Source: Pseudomonadota bacterium
Lineage (GTDB): Bacteria > Pseudomonadota > Alphaproteobacteria > Rhizobiales > MH13
Length of the DNA stretch: 64,000 bases
Reading direction: 5' to 3'
Assembly (NCBI GenBank): GCA_039024915.1
Contig: JBCCPK010000002.1
Location: forward strand, 434,001 to 498,000
Of the stretch, positions 19,352 to 28,008 are shown piece after piece. The translations under genes were made by a program, and so were the position numbers. Position 1 is the stretch's first letter. Every line of letters begins with the position of its first letter. The notes under the pieces are model-generated. The model did no database searches. It was not told the origin of the DNA and worked only from the letters and a program-made list of their open reading frames with translations.

Positions 19352-20482
19352 ATGGCTGAACGCGACATAGACCCTTACAGCCTTTCCAGGCCCGCAATTT
19401 ACCTGGCCTTGATGGCGGTCTTCATAGGCCTTGCTGGGTTTGTCGTGTTGATCCTTTACCGCGCGATAGCGACGGCGTTTCTGGCTAACCCGGGACTGAA
19501 CGGGCTAATTATCGGCGTACTGGTGGTCGGCATCATCCTGTCAATCTTCCAAGTGGTGAGGCTGCTGCCGGAGATCAAATGGGTCAACACCTTCAGACTG
19601 GTTGAGTTTGGCGCGGATGTCGGCCAGCCAACACCAAGGCTGCTGTCCCCACTGGCCGCATACTTACGAGAATTGCAGGGCCAGGGCGGTGCCGTTGGAC
19701 CAGCCATGTCGACCCAGACGGCCCGCTCGATCCTTGAGTCCATAGGCACACGGCTCGATGAGGGCCGTGAGATAAGCCGATATATGATCGGACTGCTCGT
19801 CTTCCTGGGACTATTGGGCACCTTTTGGGGCCTGACACAAACGATTTCATCGGTTGGCGAAACCATCGACGGGCTGGACGTCACATCGGGCGATTTCGGC
19901 ACAATCTTCGAGAATCTGAAGACGGGCTTGTCAGCGCCACTCGACGGTATGGGGACAGCCTTTTCATCCTCCCTGTTTGGTCTTGCTGGCTCTCTGGTTC
20001 TCGGTTTCCTGGACCTGCAAGCGGGACAGGCTCAAAATCGGTTTTACACCGAGCTTGAAGACTGGATGTCCAACATGACCGGCGTTGATGTTTCCGGTGC
20101 CGCAACGGGCACGGCAACTGAAAACGCGCTGGCTTCGCTAGAAAGGTCCATGGATCGCCTCACCCGGCAAGTCGCAGCTCAAAACCAGCTGGCAGCCTCG
20201 CAGGCGCGCCTTGCGCAGGAAGAGGGTGGTTTGGAGGACACAGTTGTGCGTCCGGATGGCTCGTCGCAGACCATCCAGCAGTCGCTGGACAATCTCGCAA
20301 ACGGCGTCCAGTCTCTGGTCCAACATATGCGGGCAGAACAACAATTGTTGCGGGATTGGGTCGAGGACCAAGGTGATCAAAATCGTCGTCTTGCCAGGGT
20401 CATGGAACGCGTAACGGACGCGTTAGATCAACGCGACCGCGACCTGTTGCGAAGCCGCCCTGACCCTGAGCCGGGTGAGTAA
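19352..20482 (+). CDS. MotA/TolQ/ExbB-like proton channel subunit
   Basis: A 376-residue inner-membrane protein. Two helices lie near the N-terminus (IYLALMAVFIGLAGFVVLIL and LIIGVLVVGIILSIFQVV), then a pair in the middle (MIGLLVFLGLLGTFWGLTQT and FSSSLFGLAGSLVLGFLDLQ), the latter with the MotA/TolQ-type Gly/Thr pattern, and a helical cytoplasmic C-terminus. The next gene, six bases on, encodes a MotB-like OmpA protein, so the two likely form one ion-driven envelope complex. No flagellar, tol or exb genes are nearby. Start may also be ATG 19340. Confidence 0.82.
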   Translation: MAERDIDPYSLSRPAIYLALMAVFIGLAGFVVLILYRAIATAFLANPGLNGLIIGVLVVGIILSIFQVVRLLPEIKWVNTFRLVEFGADVGQPTPRLLSPLAAYLRELQGQGGAVGPAMSTQTARSILESIGTRLDEGREISRYMIGLLVFLGLLGTFWGLTQTISSVGETIDGLDVTSGDFGTIFENLKTGLSAPLDGMGTAFSSSLFGLAGSLVLGFLDLQAGQAQNRFYTELEDWMSNMTGVDVSGAATGTATENALASLERSMDRLTRQVAAQNQLAASQARLAQEEGGLEDTVVRPDGSSQTIQQSLDNLANGVQSLVQHMRAEQQLLRDWVEDQGDQNRRLARVMERVTDALDQRDRDLLRSRPDPEPGE

Positions 20483-20488
20483 ACCGAA

Positions 20489-21517
20489 ATGGCTTTGTCA
20501 CGCGCCAGGCGGCGTTCCCAAACGGTCGATTACTGGCCTGGCTTCGTCGACGCTATGGCGACGCTGCTGCTAGTTATCATTTTCCTGCTATCGATCTTCA
20601 TGCTGGCGCAGTTCTTCCTGAGCCAAGAGATCACTGGGCGCGATACGGTTCTCAACCGGCTCAATCAGCAGATTGCGGAACTGACCGAGTTACTCGCCCT
20701 TGAACGCGCCACGGGCCAGGAGCTGCAAAGTCGCATCTCAACGCTCCAGGTCAGCCTTGATGATGCCCGCGAGGAGAGTGACCGTTTGCGCGGCATCGTC
20801 GATACACCCGCGATAGTAGATGACAGCCCGAATGTGATTGCCGGTCTTGAAGCGGAAGTTGACGAAGAACGGGCTGTATCGCGTGAAGCGCTGAACCAGG
20901 TAGAACTTCTCAACCAACAAATCTCAGCGCTACGCCGCCAGATAGGCGCACTGGAGGACGCTCTTGATGCGTCTGAAACGCGCGATCGCGAGAGCCAGAC
21001 GCGCATTGCCGACCTGGGCCGACGCCTCAATGTCGCGCTCGCGCAGCGCGTTCAGGAATTATCGCGTTATCGCTCTGACTTTTTTGGTCGCTTGCGGCAA
21101 ATCCTCTCCCAACGTTCCGATATCCGGGTCGTTGGCGACCGCTTCGTCTTTCAATCTGAAGTGCTTTTTGGGTCTGGCGAAGCCGAAATCAACCAGAGCG
21201 GCACACAAGAACTGTCGCGCCTTGCCGACGCGATCGTGGAGCTCGAAGCGGCAATCCCAAGCGAGATAAATTGGGTCATTCGGGTGGATGGCCACACCGA
21301 TGCAGAGCCTCTTTCTGGTGCAGGCCGCTTTGCAACAAACTGGGAGCTGTCGACCGCCCGCGCCACGTCAGTTGTCCGATTTCTGGTTGGCCAAGGTGTA
21401 GCACCCGATCACCTGATGGCCGCAGGTTTTGGCGAGTTCCAGCCGTTGGTCGAGGGGGATGATCCCGAGAACTTTGCGCGCAACCGGCGGATCGAATTCA
21501 AGCTTACGGAGCGTTAG
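20489..21517 (+). CDS. MotB-like OmpA-domain peptidoglycan-binding protein
   Basis: A 342-residue protein with a basic N-terminus (RARRRSQTVDYWPGFVDAMA), one TM helix (TLLLVIIFLLSIFMLAQFFL), a long periplasmic coiled coil (about residues 55-180) and a C-terminal OmpA/MotB domain with VDGHTDAEPL, ELSTARATSVVRFL and NRRIEFKLTER. The short-N-terminus plus single helix is the MotB/ExbD plan, and the helix lacks an obvious second domain. It pairs with the MotA-like gene directly upstream. It probably anchors the channel to peptidoglycan; the cellular task is unknown. Confidence 0.85.
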   Translation: MALSRARRRSQTVDYWPGFVDAMATLLLVIIFLLSIFMLAQFFLSQEITGRDTVLNRLNQQIAELTELLALERATGQELQSRISTLQVSLDDAREESDRLRGIVDTPAIVDDSPNVIAGLEAEVDEERAVSREALNQVELLNQQISALRRQIGALEDALDASETRDRESQTRIADLGRRLNVALAQRVQELSRYRSDFFGRLRQILSQRSDIRVVGDRFVFQSEVLFGSGEAEINQSGTQELSRLADAIVELEAAIPSEINWVIRVDGHTDAEPLSGAGRFATNWELSTARATSVVRFLVGQGVAPDHLMAAGFGEFQPLVEGDDPENFARNRRIEFKLTER

Positions 21518-21525
21518 CGGCTGAC

Positions 21526-23394
21526 CTAAGCCGCCTGGCTTGTAAACTGCAGGTTCGCAAGTCGAGCGTAGATGCCGCCTTCGCCGATGAGGCTTGCATG
21601 CGTGCCGCACTCCGCAATTTGCCCCTTATCCAGCACGATAATTTCATCGGCGTTGCGCACCGTTGCAAGGCGATGGGCAATCACCACGACCGTCCGCCCG
21701 ACCATAAGGCGATCCAGAGCCTCCTGAATGAGCATCTCGCTTTCCGCGTCCAACGCACTGGTGGCCTCGTCAAGCAGCAGTATGGGAGCATCTTGCAGGA
21801 CTGCACGCGCGATTGCGAGGCGTTGCCTCTCTCCGCCTGACAGGGTGACACCACGCTCGCCGATAGGCGTATCAAGGCCCTGTGGCAGCGCGTCCACGAA
21901 GCTCGAGGCATTGGCGGCGGCAATCGCGTCACGCACTTGCTCGTCCGTCGCGCCAGGTCGGGCGAAGGCAACGTTTTCCCGAACGGTTGCTGCAAATATC
22001 GCGACATCCTGCGGAACCAGCGCAACGTGCTCGCGCAAAGCGCGCGGATCGAGATTTCGGATGTCACTTCCATCGACACGAATGGAGCCGCCGTCGACGT
22101 CATAGAAACGCAGGAGCAATTGGAGAACCGTAGACTTGCCAGTGCCCGAGTGCCCGACCAAGGCCACCGTTGCGCCGGGTTGAACGTCAAAGCTCACCCC
22201 CTTTAAAACAGCATCGGCGTTGTCACCACCCTCGCGATAGCCAAACCGCACATCATCAAACTCGATGCGACCAACGATCTGACGATCGTCAACGCTTTCG
22301 GCATACGAATCCTGCTTCAAAATGGTGACATCAATCTTGAGAAGCCCACACAGTCGGTCAGCGGCGCCGACGGCCTGCGCAACATCCCCAACGACCTGGC
22401 TCACTTCGCCCAAGGCTCCGGCGGCAAACAGAGCGTACAAAAGAAACTGACCAAGCTCACCGGCTGTCAAGCGGCCGTCACTGACCGATTCAGCGCCGTA
22501 CCAGAGTACCAGGACAACCGACGAGAAGATGATGAAAATCGCAAAGCAGGTCAGCAAAGCCCGCGCTATAATCGATTGCCGTGCGGCTTCAAATGCGGCT
22601 TGGGCGGCGTCACGGAAGCTCCGCGACAGACGGCTTTCGGCTGCATGCGCTTGTACGGTCCGTACTGAGCTGATGGCCTCGGTTGCCATTGCGGACGCAT
22701 CAGCCAAAACGTCCTGCGCAATCCGCGAGCGAGATCGCACCTTTCGGCCAAATATTATGAGCGGCAGCACTATAAGCGGGATGGCAAGGAGCACGGCACT
22801 CGACAGAGCAGGGCTTGTGACAACCATCATCACTGACGCGCCCACGAACATGAAGGCATTTCGCAAGGCAATCGAGATCGATGAACCAACCGCAGACTTC
22901 ATCTGTGTTGCATCGCTGGTGAGCCGCGAGATCAACTCACCGGAGCGCGCCTTATCGTGGAAGGCGAGATCAAAGCGCATAATCCGCTCAAACACCGCAG
23001 CTCTAAGATCAGCGACGATGCGCTCGCCCGTCCATGTCACGAGATAGAACCGTAAAGCGCTCATAACGGACAACACGCAAACCACAGCGATCAGACCAAA
23101 GAAGACCGCATCGATGGGCGCGCCATCAGCTCCTGTGAAACCTTGATCGATGACCATGCGCACAGCGAGCGGTATCGTTAGAGTCGCACTCGTCGCGCCG
23201 ACCAACGCCAAAAAGGCCAAGACGATCATCAACTTGTAAGGCGCAATGAAGGGCCAGAGCTGCGCAAGTGTCTTACGTGCCAGCTTCCTGTCGAAGGACA
23301 TCTTTTGACCACCGCCAACGCCATACCGGCCCGCCGGTTCGATGGAAGAAGAACGCGGTGCGGTGTTGCTCAAAGAGGCGCCTTGATCACTCAT
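21526..23394 (-). CDS. ABC exporter with fused membrane and ATPase domains (MsbA-like)
   Basis: A 622-residue half-transporter. The N-terminal six-helix exporter domain begins LWPFIAPYKLMIVLAFLALV, and the C-terminal ATPase has Walker A GHSGTGKSTVL, Q-loop VPQDVAIF, signature LSGGERQRLAIARA, Walker B ILLLDEATSALD and H-loop VIAHRLAT. It belongs to the lipid A/lipid or multidrug exporter group and works as a dimer at the inner membrane. The start at 23394 gives MSDQGASLS; a frame-open ATG lies five codons upstream. It converges with the OmpA-domain gene, eight bases apart. Confidence 0.9.
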   Translation of the reverse strand: MSDQGASLSNTAPRSSSIEPAGRYGVGGGQKMSFDRKLARKTLAQLWPFIAPYKLMIVLAFLALVGATSATLTIPLAVRMVIDQGFTGADGAPIDAVFFGLIAVVCVLSVMSALRFYLVTWTGERIVADLRAAVFERIMRFDLAFHDKARSGELISRLTSDATQMKSAVGSSISIALRNAFMFVGASVMMVVTSPALSSAVLLAIPLIVLPLIIFGRKVRSRSRIAQDVLADASAMATEAISSVRTVQAHAAESRLSRSFRDAAQAAFEAARQSIIARALLTCFAIFIIFSSVVLVLWYGAESVSDGRLTAGELGQFLLYALFAAGALGEVSQVVGDVAQAVGAADRLCGLLKIDVTILKQDSYAESVDDRQIVGRIEFDDVRFGYREGGDNADAVLKGVSFDVQPGATVALVGHSGTGKSTVLQLLLRFYDVDGGSIRVDGSDIRNLDPRALREHVALVPQDVAIFAATVRENVAFARPGATDEQVRDAIAAANASSFVDALPQGLDTPIGERGVTLSGGERQRLAIARAVLQDAPILLLDEATSALDAESEMLIQEALDRLMVGRTVVVIAHRLATVRNADEIIVLDKGQIAECGTHASLIGEGGIYARLANLQFTSQAA

Positions 23395-23669
23395 GCTTCT
23401 CCCAAACATGGGGCAACAATGCTTGCAAGATGACGAAAGGTGTCATCCGGCGCGAACCAAGCTGAATTCGAGGGGTTGCCAGGGTTGGGCTTCTTGCGCC
23501 GCGCATCAGCTTGGTGTATTCGCCGCACTGAAATTTTCGCCAGTGACAAAGTGCCCGCCACGGAATTTGCGATTAAGCGTGTTCCCATCAGCTCACTCGT
23601 TTTGGCGACCTGCCCTAGGGGGCCGCCGATGACCTGCGCGAACCTCAAACCGTGATGGACCGATTAGTT

Positions 23670-23897
23670 ATGAAGAAAGACATTCATCCAGACTACCACA
23701 TGATCAAAGTGGTCATGAATGATGGGACCGAGTACGAGACCCGCTCGACCTACGGTAAAGAGGGCGATACTCTCCGTCTCGATATTGACCCGACAACGCA
23801 CCCCGCCTGGACTGGTGGGCAGCAGACCCTTCTTGACCGAGGTGGTCGTCTTTCGAAGTTCAAAAACAAGTTCGACGGTTTTCTGGGCTCAAAGTAA
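23670..23897 (+). CDS. rpmE: ribosomal protein bL31
   Basis: A 75-residue large-subunit protein starting [20 protein letters not shown], preceded in frame by six unlike residues. It has the conserved [18 protein letters not shown] and [11 protein letters not shown] strips. There is no cysteine, so it is the zinc-independent form that alphaproteobacteria usually have. It is a single gene with its own terminator, divergent from the ABC exporter. Confidence 0.95.
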   Translation: MKKDIHPDYHMIKVVMNDGTEYETRSTYGKEGDTLRLDIDPTTHPAWTGGQQTLLDRGGRLSKFKNKFDGFLGSK

Positions 23898-23944
23898 GCC
23901 GCAGCTTTGCAGAGCTGCGCTCCTTAAGGTCGCAGATGCCAAAC

Positions 23945-23973
23945 AAAAAAACACCCGACCAGCGGGTTTTTTT
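23945..23973. terminator. rho-independent terminator between rpmE and rcdA
   Basis: A short hairpin cccg-accag-cggg with an extra A-T pair, flanked by an A-rich run on the left and seven T on the right. It lies 50 bases after rpmE and 24 bases before the end of the convergent rcdA gene, so it can serve both. Confidence 0.7.
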
Positions 23974-23996
23974 ATGTCTGCCGGCCGAACAATGCA

Positions 23997-24548
23997 TCAA
24001 CCTTTGAAAGCGTCGGACAGTCTGGCCATCTGCTCCGCCACCGGATTGAGCTGGCCGCCGTCACGTGATGCTTCGGGGTCCTGCCCGGTGTAAAAAATTG
24101 CATCGAGGCGCTGGACCCGTGATTGGAGCGCCATGGACGCCTCCACCATCAAACGCAGCTTTTCAGGAAGCTCATCCCATCCCGGCCCACGCTTCGGCGA
24201 GGAGAGGCCGTGGATACGGACTTTCGCTTTCTCCTTCGCGGCCTGCTCTAAGGTCAATTCGCCCTCGTGAACCGCTCGCTGCAGCAAAAGCCATGACGCT
24301 AGTTGCATAAGCCGCGTCGTCAGCCGCATCGACTCCGTGGCGTAAGCCATAGCCGCCGGGCGATCGAGATGTTGCGACGCCTGCTTGCCTTCGGCTTCGA
24401 GATAAGCAGCGGTCTCCTCGACCAGCGTCATCCCTTGCTCAAACAGCTCATGGAAGGCATTCGACCCAACCAGCCTATCTGCAAATGACACCGGACCGCC
24501 GACTGCCGCCATCGGGCTTTCGCCCTTTCCACCACCGCTATGATCCAT
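23997..24548 (-). CDS. rcdA: protease adaptor RcdA (DUF1465)
   Basis: RcdA was defined in Caulobacter as a ClpXP adaptor that, with CpdR and PopA, delivers the cell-cycle regulator CtrA for degradation. The 183-residue protein has the family core FADRLVGSNAFHELFEQGMT, LVEETAAYLEAEG, and MRLTTRLMQLASWLLLQRAV followed by EGELTLEQAAKEKAKV, then a short variable tail. I place the start at ATG 24548; the open frame goes nine codons further. Its partner gene cpdR is also in the window (53.6 kb). Confidence 0.88.
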   Translation of the reverse strand: MDHSGGGKGESPMAAVGGPVSFADRLVGSNAFHELFEQGMTLVEETAAYLEAEGKQASQHLDRPAAMAYATESMRLTTRLMQLASWLLLQRAVHEGELTLEQAAKEKAKVRIHGLSSPKRGPGWDELPEKLRLMVEASMALQSRVQRLDAIFYTGQDPEASRDGGQLNPVAEQMARLSDAFKG

Positions 24549-24691
24549 ATGAGTACGCGCGCTCCACTGACACAACTTTAGCGCTTAATCGGATGACCGC
24601 CATCGCGATTTCACAATAGCGGCCCGCTGTTCAGAACCAGTTAACGACAAAAGACAATCCACATTTGTGGCAGCTTTGCAGCTCGATGGCA

Positions 24692-24768
24692 CAAAAAAAA
24701 GCCGCGGGAGACCCGCGGCTAAAAAGTTGGAAAACAGGGAGGCGTCAATGAGCAGCCAATGCTCAAAA
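24692..24768 (-). ncRNA. small RNA, MmgR/suhB-like, copy A
   Basis: On the minus strand a promoter (24775-24780 TATAAG) is followed by a 6-bp hairpin (TGAGCA / TGCTCA, 24749-24765), then unpaired TGACGCCTCCCTG, then an 8-bp GC terminator stem (24701-24719) with a U8 tract ending at 24692. The predicted length of about 77 nt, the CCTCCCT motif able to pair with Shine-Dalgarno sequences, and the terminator match the alphaproteobacterial MmgR/suhB (Rfam RF00519) plan. A second RNA of the same design lies at 55.2 kb. It sits between rcdA and DUF1192. Confidence 0.65.
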
Positions 24769-24774
24769 ACTATC

Positions 24775-24810
24775 CTTATAAGTAAGTGGGAAAGGTTATT
24801 AACCGGTTAA
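24775..24810 (-). promoter_or_regulatory. promoter of small RNA copy A with CtrA-like box
   Basis: The -10 is TATAAG (24775-24780). Sixteen bases upstream is a weak -35 (TTAATA). It is overlapped by a near-match to the CtrA box TTAA-N7-TTAA (TTAA at 24807-24810 and TTAT at 24796-24799, one mismatch), which is also part of the perfect palindrome TTAACCGGTTAA (24799-24810). A CtrA box over a weak -35 is the usual layout of CtrA-activated promoters. CtrA control is inferred. Confidence 0.4.
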
Positions 24811-24863
24811 CAAATAAAAATATCGAGCGTTTTTTCAGACTTCAGTCATCTTACCAATTGGTT

Positions 24864-25061
24864 TCATTCAGTTTTTTTTGAACCAAAAACCGCGTCCGCT
24901 GCGAGACGCGCGGCATCCTTCGCCACGATCGCGGACTCGTGCCTCTCAATTTCCCGTTTCAGGAGTGCAATACGGTCGGCAAGTTCACTTATGGAAATCT
25001 CGGAGAGATCTTCGCCAAGAACGACTGACGCTCTGAGCTTGCGCTCCTGATCCTCGTCCAT
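24864..25061 (-). CDS. DUF1192 family protein
   Basis: A 65-residue acidic-start protein, MDEDQERKLRASVVLGEDLS, then SISELADRIALLKREIERHE, which is the DUF1192 family pattern: a short conserved head and one amphipathic coiled-coil helix. GGGGAGG lies ten bases before ATG 25061, so this start is better than the frame-open ATG at 25136. Function unknown. It is divergent from the quinone oxidoreductase gene, 114 bases away, a common pairing in Hyphomicrobiales. Confidence 0.8.
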   Translation of the reverse strand: MDEDQERKLRASVVLGEDLSEISISELADRIALLKREIERHESAIVAKDAARLAADAVFGSKKTE

Positions 25062-25175
25062 CTTTATTTGCCTCCCCTGCAAGACCAATGGCTCAGAAGC
25101 GAAACCAAGTGTAGCTGTCTCTACAAATCTCATCAAACGGCAAAAAGCCTACCAAAGTGAACAGGAGCTCCCCTT

Positions 25176-26186
25176 TTGGCGCTTTCGCTCGAACTACCCG
25201 AAACCATGCAGGTGATAGAGATCGACCGGCCCGGTGGCCCCGAGGTGTTGGTACAGGGCTCTCGACCCATGCCGGTGCAACTGAGCGGCCATGAGATTTT
25301 AATCCATGTCGAAGCCGCCGGGGTCAACCGGCCGGACATCCTCCAACGGGTTGGAGCCTATCCCCCACCGAAGGGCGCGACTGATATTCCAGGGCTGGAG
25401 GTCGCTGGAAAAGTGGTTGCCGTGGCGACCGCTGACATACGATTTCGAATAGGCGACGATGTCATGGCCCTTGTGTCGGGCGGAGGTTATGCAAGCCATT
25501 GCGTTGCCGATGCGCGCCATGCGCTCCCCATCCCACCAGGCTTAAGCGCTGAGGAGGCGGCGGGGGCCCCGGAAACGGCCTTTACCGTTTGGTCGAACGT
25601 GTTCGAACGAGCTGGGCTTAAACCAGGCGAGACCTTCCTCGTTCATGGGGGTACCTCAGGGATCGGTTCCATGGCAATTCAGCTCGCAAAGGCGCATGGT
25701 GCAACGGTTCTGGCCACCGCGGGCAACGATGAAAAGTGCACGGCCATGCGCGAGTGGGGCGCTGACCATACCTTCAACTATCAGTCGGTTGATTATGTCG
25801 AGGGGGTGAAGGCCGCTACGGGAGGAAAGGGCGCCAACGTTATCCTCGATATGGTCGGGGGCGACTACATCGAGCGCAACTGGAAAGCAGCCGCCGTCGA
25901 AGGGCGAATTGTCCAGATAGCTTTTCTGAACGGGGCGGTCGTCGAAGCTGATTTCACCCGGTTGATGCTCAAACGCTTGACCCACACAGGCTCGACTCTG
26001 CGCGCGCGGGATGCGGAATCCAAAGCGAATCTCGCAAAGTCGGTGGAAAACCATATCTGGCCGCTGCTGCACGATGGCAAGGTCCGAGTTCCAATCGACG
26101 CGGTGTTCCCCTTGCACGCAGCGGCGGACGCGCACAGGCGGATGGAGAGCTCTCAGCATATTGGCAAGATCATCCTGAAGCCGTGA
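25176..26186 (+). CDS. NAD(P)H-quinone oxidoreductase (zinc-independent MDR, PIG3-like)
   Basis: A 336-residue medium-chain dehydrogenase/reductase without structural zinc site. The N-terminus MQVIEIDRPGGPEVL, VEAAGVNRPDILQRVGAYPPP and the NADPH-binding VHGGTSGIGSMAIQLAKAHG match the TP53I3/PIG3 type quinone oxidoreductases. I use TTG 25176 because AGGAG lies eight bases before it and because relatives have about ten residues before MQVIEI; ATG 25206 is the alternative. Confidence 0.88.
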   Translation: MALSLELPETMQVIEIDRPGGPEVLVQGSRPMPVQLSGHEILIHVEAAGVNRPDILQRVGAYPPPKGATDIPGLEVAGKVVAVATADIRFRIGDDVMALVSGGGYASHCVADARHALPIPPGLSAEEAAGAPETAFTVWSNVFERAGLKPGETFLVHGGTSGIGSMAIQLAKAHGATVLATAGNDEKCTAMREWGADHTFNYQSVDYVEGVKAATGGKGANVILDMVGGDYIERNWKAAAVEGRIVQIAFLNGAVVEADFTRLMLKRLTHTGSTLRARDAESKANLAKSVENHIWPLLHDGKVRVPIDAVFPLHAAADAHRRMESSQHIGKIILKP

Positions 26187-26349
26187 GCAACTGATGCCTC
26201 CATGAGGAGCGGCTGGCAACGCAGGTCGTTGCAACCGCCTCCTACTTTAGCTATATCTAAGGTTCTTCCGACATCGCTGCTTCGATGCTCGGCCCCGCTT
26301 CTGAAGATATTCAGACGGGACCACGAACCCTTTTTGTCAGGATCCCGAT

Positions 26350-27135
26350 ATGTCCGAATTGCCTCTGATGCCGAAAGCCACCGCCGTTTGGCTGGTCGAC
26401 AACACCGCGTTGAGCTTTGCGCAGATTGCCAAGTTTTGTGCACTGCACCCCCTCGAAGTGAAGGCGATCGCCGATGGAGAGGCAGCGCAAGGGATCAAGG
26501 GTCTTGACCCCTTACAAACGGGGCAGTTGACGCGCGAACAGATTACCGAAGCCGAGAACAACCCGGAAATCGCACTTAAGGTCCAGCCAGCGAAAACGCA
26601 GGTTGCAACGTCAAGCAAGAAGCGTGGCCCACGCTACACGCCGGTCTCGCGTCGCCACGATCGACCGAACGCCATTCTGTGGTTGCTGCGCAACCACAAG
26701 GAACTCAAGGACGCGCAGATCATCCGTTTGGTTGGAACGACGAAAACCACCATCGAAGCTATTCGGTCCGGCTCGCATTGGAACGCCGCAAACCTCACGC
26801 CGATGGACCCCGTGACCCTCGGCCTGTGCAAGCAGATTGAACTCGATCTCGAAGTCGAAAAAGCATCGCGCGGCTCCGTTCCAAAGGTGGAACCAACCGG
26901 GCCAGTTTTGCTCAGTGCAGAAGAAGCGCTTGCGGCTCGTGGCGGCGACGATACCGAAGCCACAACTACTGGGGAAGATGCCAGCATTGAGGACGTATTC
27001 GGCGTCCAGCCTGATGCGACACCAGACGAAGAGGCTGCCGAGACATCCGATGAGGATCTTGATGCCGAGTCCGTGTTTGCCAAGCTGAAAGAGCTTAAGA
27101 TTGATGACCGCGAGCGAGCGGACGACGAGACCTGA
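26350..27135 (+). CDS. trcR: cell-cycle transcriptional regulator TrcR (DUF1013)
   Basis: A 261-residue protein with the DUF1013 core: PLMPKATAVWLVDNTALSFA, then FCALHPLEVKAIADGEAAQG, and the second conserved block RPNAILWLLRNHKELKDAQI with GTTKTTIEAIRSGSHWN. These resemble two helix-turn-helix units. TrcR is described as a cell-cycle transcriptional regulator in alphaproteobacteria. The last 70 residues are very acidic and low in complexity (GEDASIEDVFGVQPD and similar). It ends 17 bases before the convergent SDR gene. Confidence 0.85.
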   Translation: MSELPLMPKATAVWLVDNTALSFAQIAKFCALHPLEVKAIADGEAAQGIKGLDPLQTGQLTREQITEAENNPEIALKVQPAKTQVATSSKKRGPRYTPVSRRHDRPNAILWLLRNHKELKDAQIIRLVGTTKTTIEAIRSGSHWNAANLTPMDPVTLGLCKQIELDLEVEKASRGSVPKVEPTGPVLLSAEEALAARGGDDTEATTTGEDASIEDVFGVQPDATPDEEAAETSDEDLDAESVFAKLKELKIDDRERADDET

Positions 27136-27152
27136 TCAGGACCTTCGACCTT

Positions 27153-27956
27153 CTACTCGTCCCGTGCCACGGGCACCGTATAGTTCAGCGCAAGGCGACC
27201 GCCGTCGGCGTAAACTGTCTGGCCGGTCATATAACTTGATTGGTCACTGGCGAGGAACGCAGCCAGCGAAGCGATCTCATCAGCTTCGCCGATACGGCCC
27301 ATGGGGGTGCGTGACAGCACCTTCTTACGAGCCTCTTCGTCTTCTATAACTTTCTCCATGAGCTCGGTCATGATTGTTCCGGGTCCAATGGCGTTCACAC
27401 GAATGCCATACTGCGCAAGAGCCAGAGACATAACCTTCGTTAACTGGCGGACTGCACCTTTTGACGTGGTGTAGGGAACTTGGTTGGGTAATGCCAACTC
27501 AGCGTTCACGCTTGAAATCGTGATGATGGATCCCGGTCTCGATCCATTCTCAATCTGCTGCACCATCTGCTTGGCGACACTCTGACAAATCAGGAAAACG
27601 CCCTTCACGTTGACCGCCATTACACGGTCGAACTCCGCTTCTTCAATTTCAAGAAAATCTGCGGTGTGAACGGTGCCAGCATTGGCGACCACAACATCAA
27701 TGTCACCAAAACCTTCGACCGCTTTTGCTAACAGGTTGCGTACGTCGAGACGGTCGGACACGTCGCAGTGAACATAAGCGACACTGCCCAACTTCCGAAG
27801 GGTTTCCTCGGCTTCCAATCCCTTTTTGTCGTCAACGTCAGCGATGACGACCGCCATGTCTTCTTCAACAAATCGTTGGGCGATCGCATAGCCGATACCT
27901 TGTGCGCCGCCGGTAACAATCGCTGTCTTGCGCTCCAGCCCGAATCTTACCGACAT
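27153..27956 (-). CDS. short-chain dehydrogenase/reductase
   Basis: A 267-residue classical SDR. The cofactor motif TGGAQGIGYAIAQRF lies at residues 15-29, the NAG motif in VVANAGTVHT, and the catalytic Ser-Tyr-Lys in ITISSVNAEL and YTTSKGAVRQL. The C-terminal SYMTGQTVYADGG is typical for FabG/glucose-dehydrogenase-like members. The substrate cannot be told. It lies between trcR and prpE; the 52-base gap from prpE suggests possible co-transcription. Confidence 0.85.
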   Translation of the reverse strand: MSVRFGLERKTAIVTGGAQGIGYAIAQRFVEEDMAVVIADVDDKKGLEAEETLRKLGSVAYVHCDVSDRLDVRNLLAKAVEGFGDIDVVVANAGTVHTADFLEIEEAEFDRVMAVNVKGVFLICQSVAKQMVQQIENGSRPGSIITISSVNAELALPNQVPYTTSKGAVRQLTKVMSLALAQYGIRVNAIGPGTIMTELMEKVIEDEEARKKVLSRTPMGRIGEADEIASLAAFLASDQSSYMTGQTVYADGGRLALNYTVPVARDE

Positions 27957-28008
27957 GCACTCTCCATCGACCGGCGCTTGCTCAGACCGCTCAAGGTGGC
28001 GGCAGCCT

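Noticed and set aside
19352-21517. ZorAB components of a Zorya defence system
   Set aside because: No zorC, zorD or zorE-like gene lies nearby and the tail after the channel domain is short; an envelope motor is more likely.
24748-24810. 20-residue plus-strand ORF with a GGGAGG ribosome site
   Set aside because: The GGGAGG is just the complement of the CCTCCC motif of the minus-strand small RNA, and no plus-strand promoter is evident.
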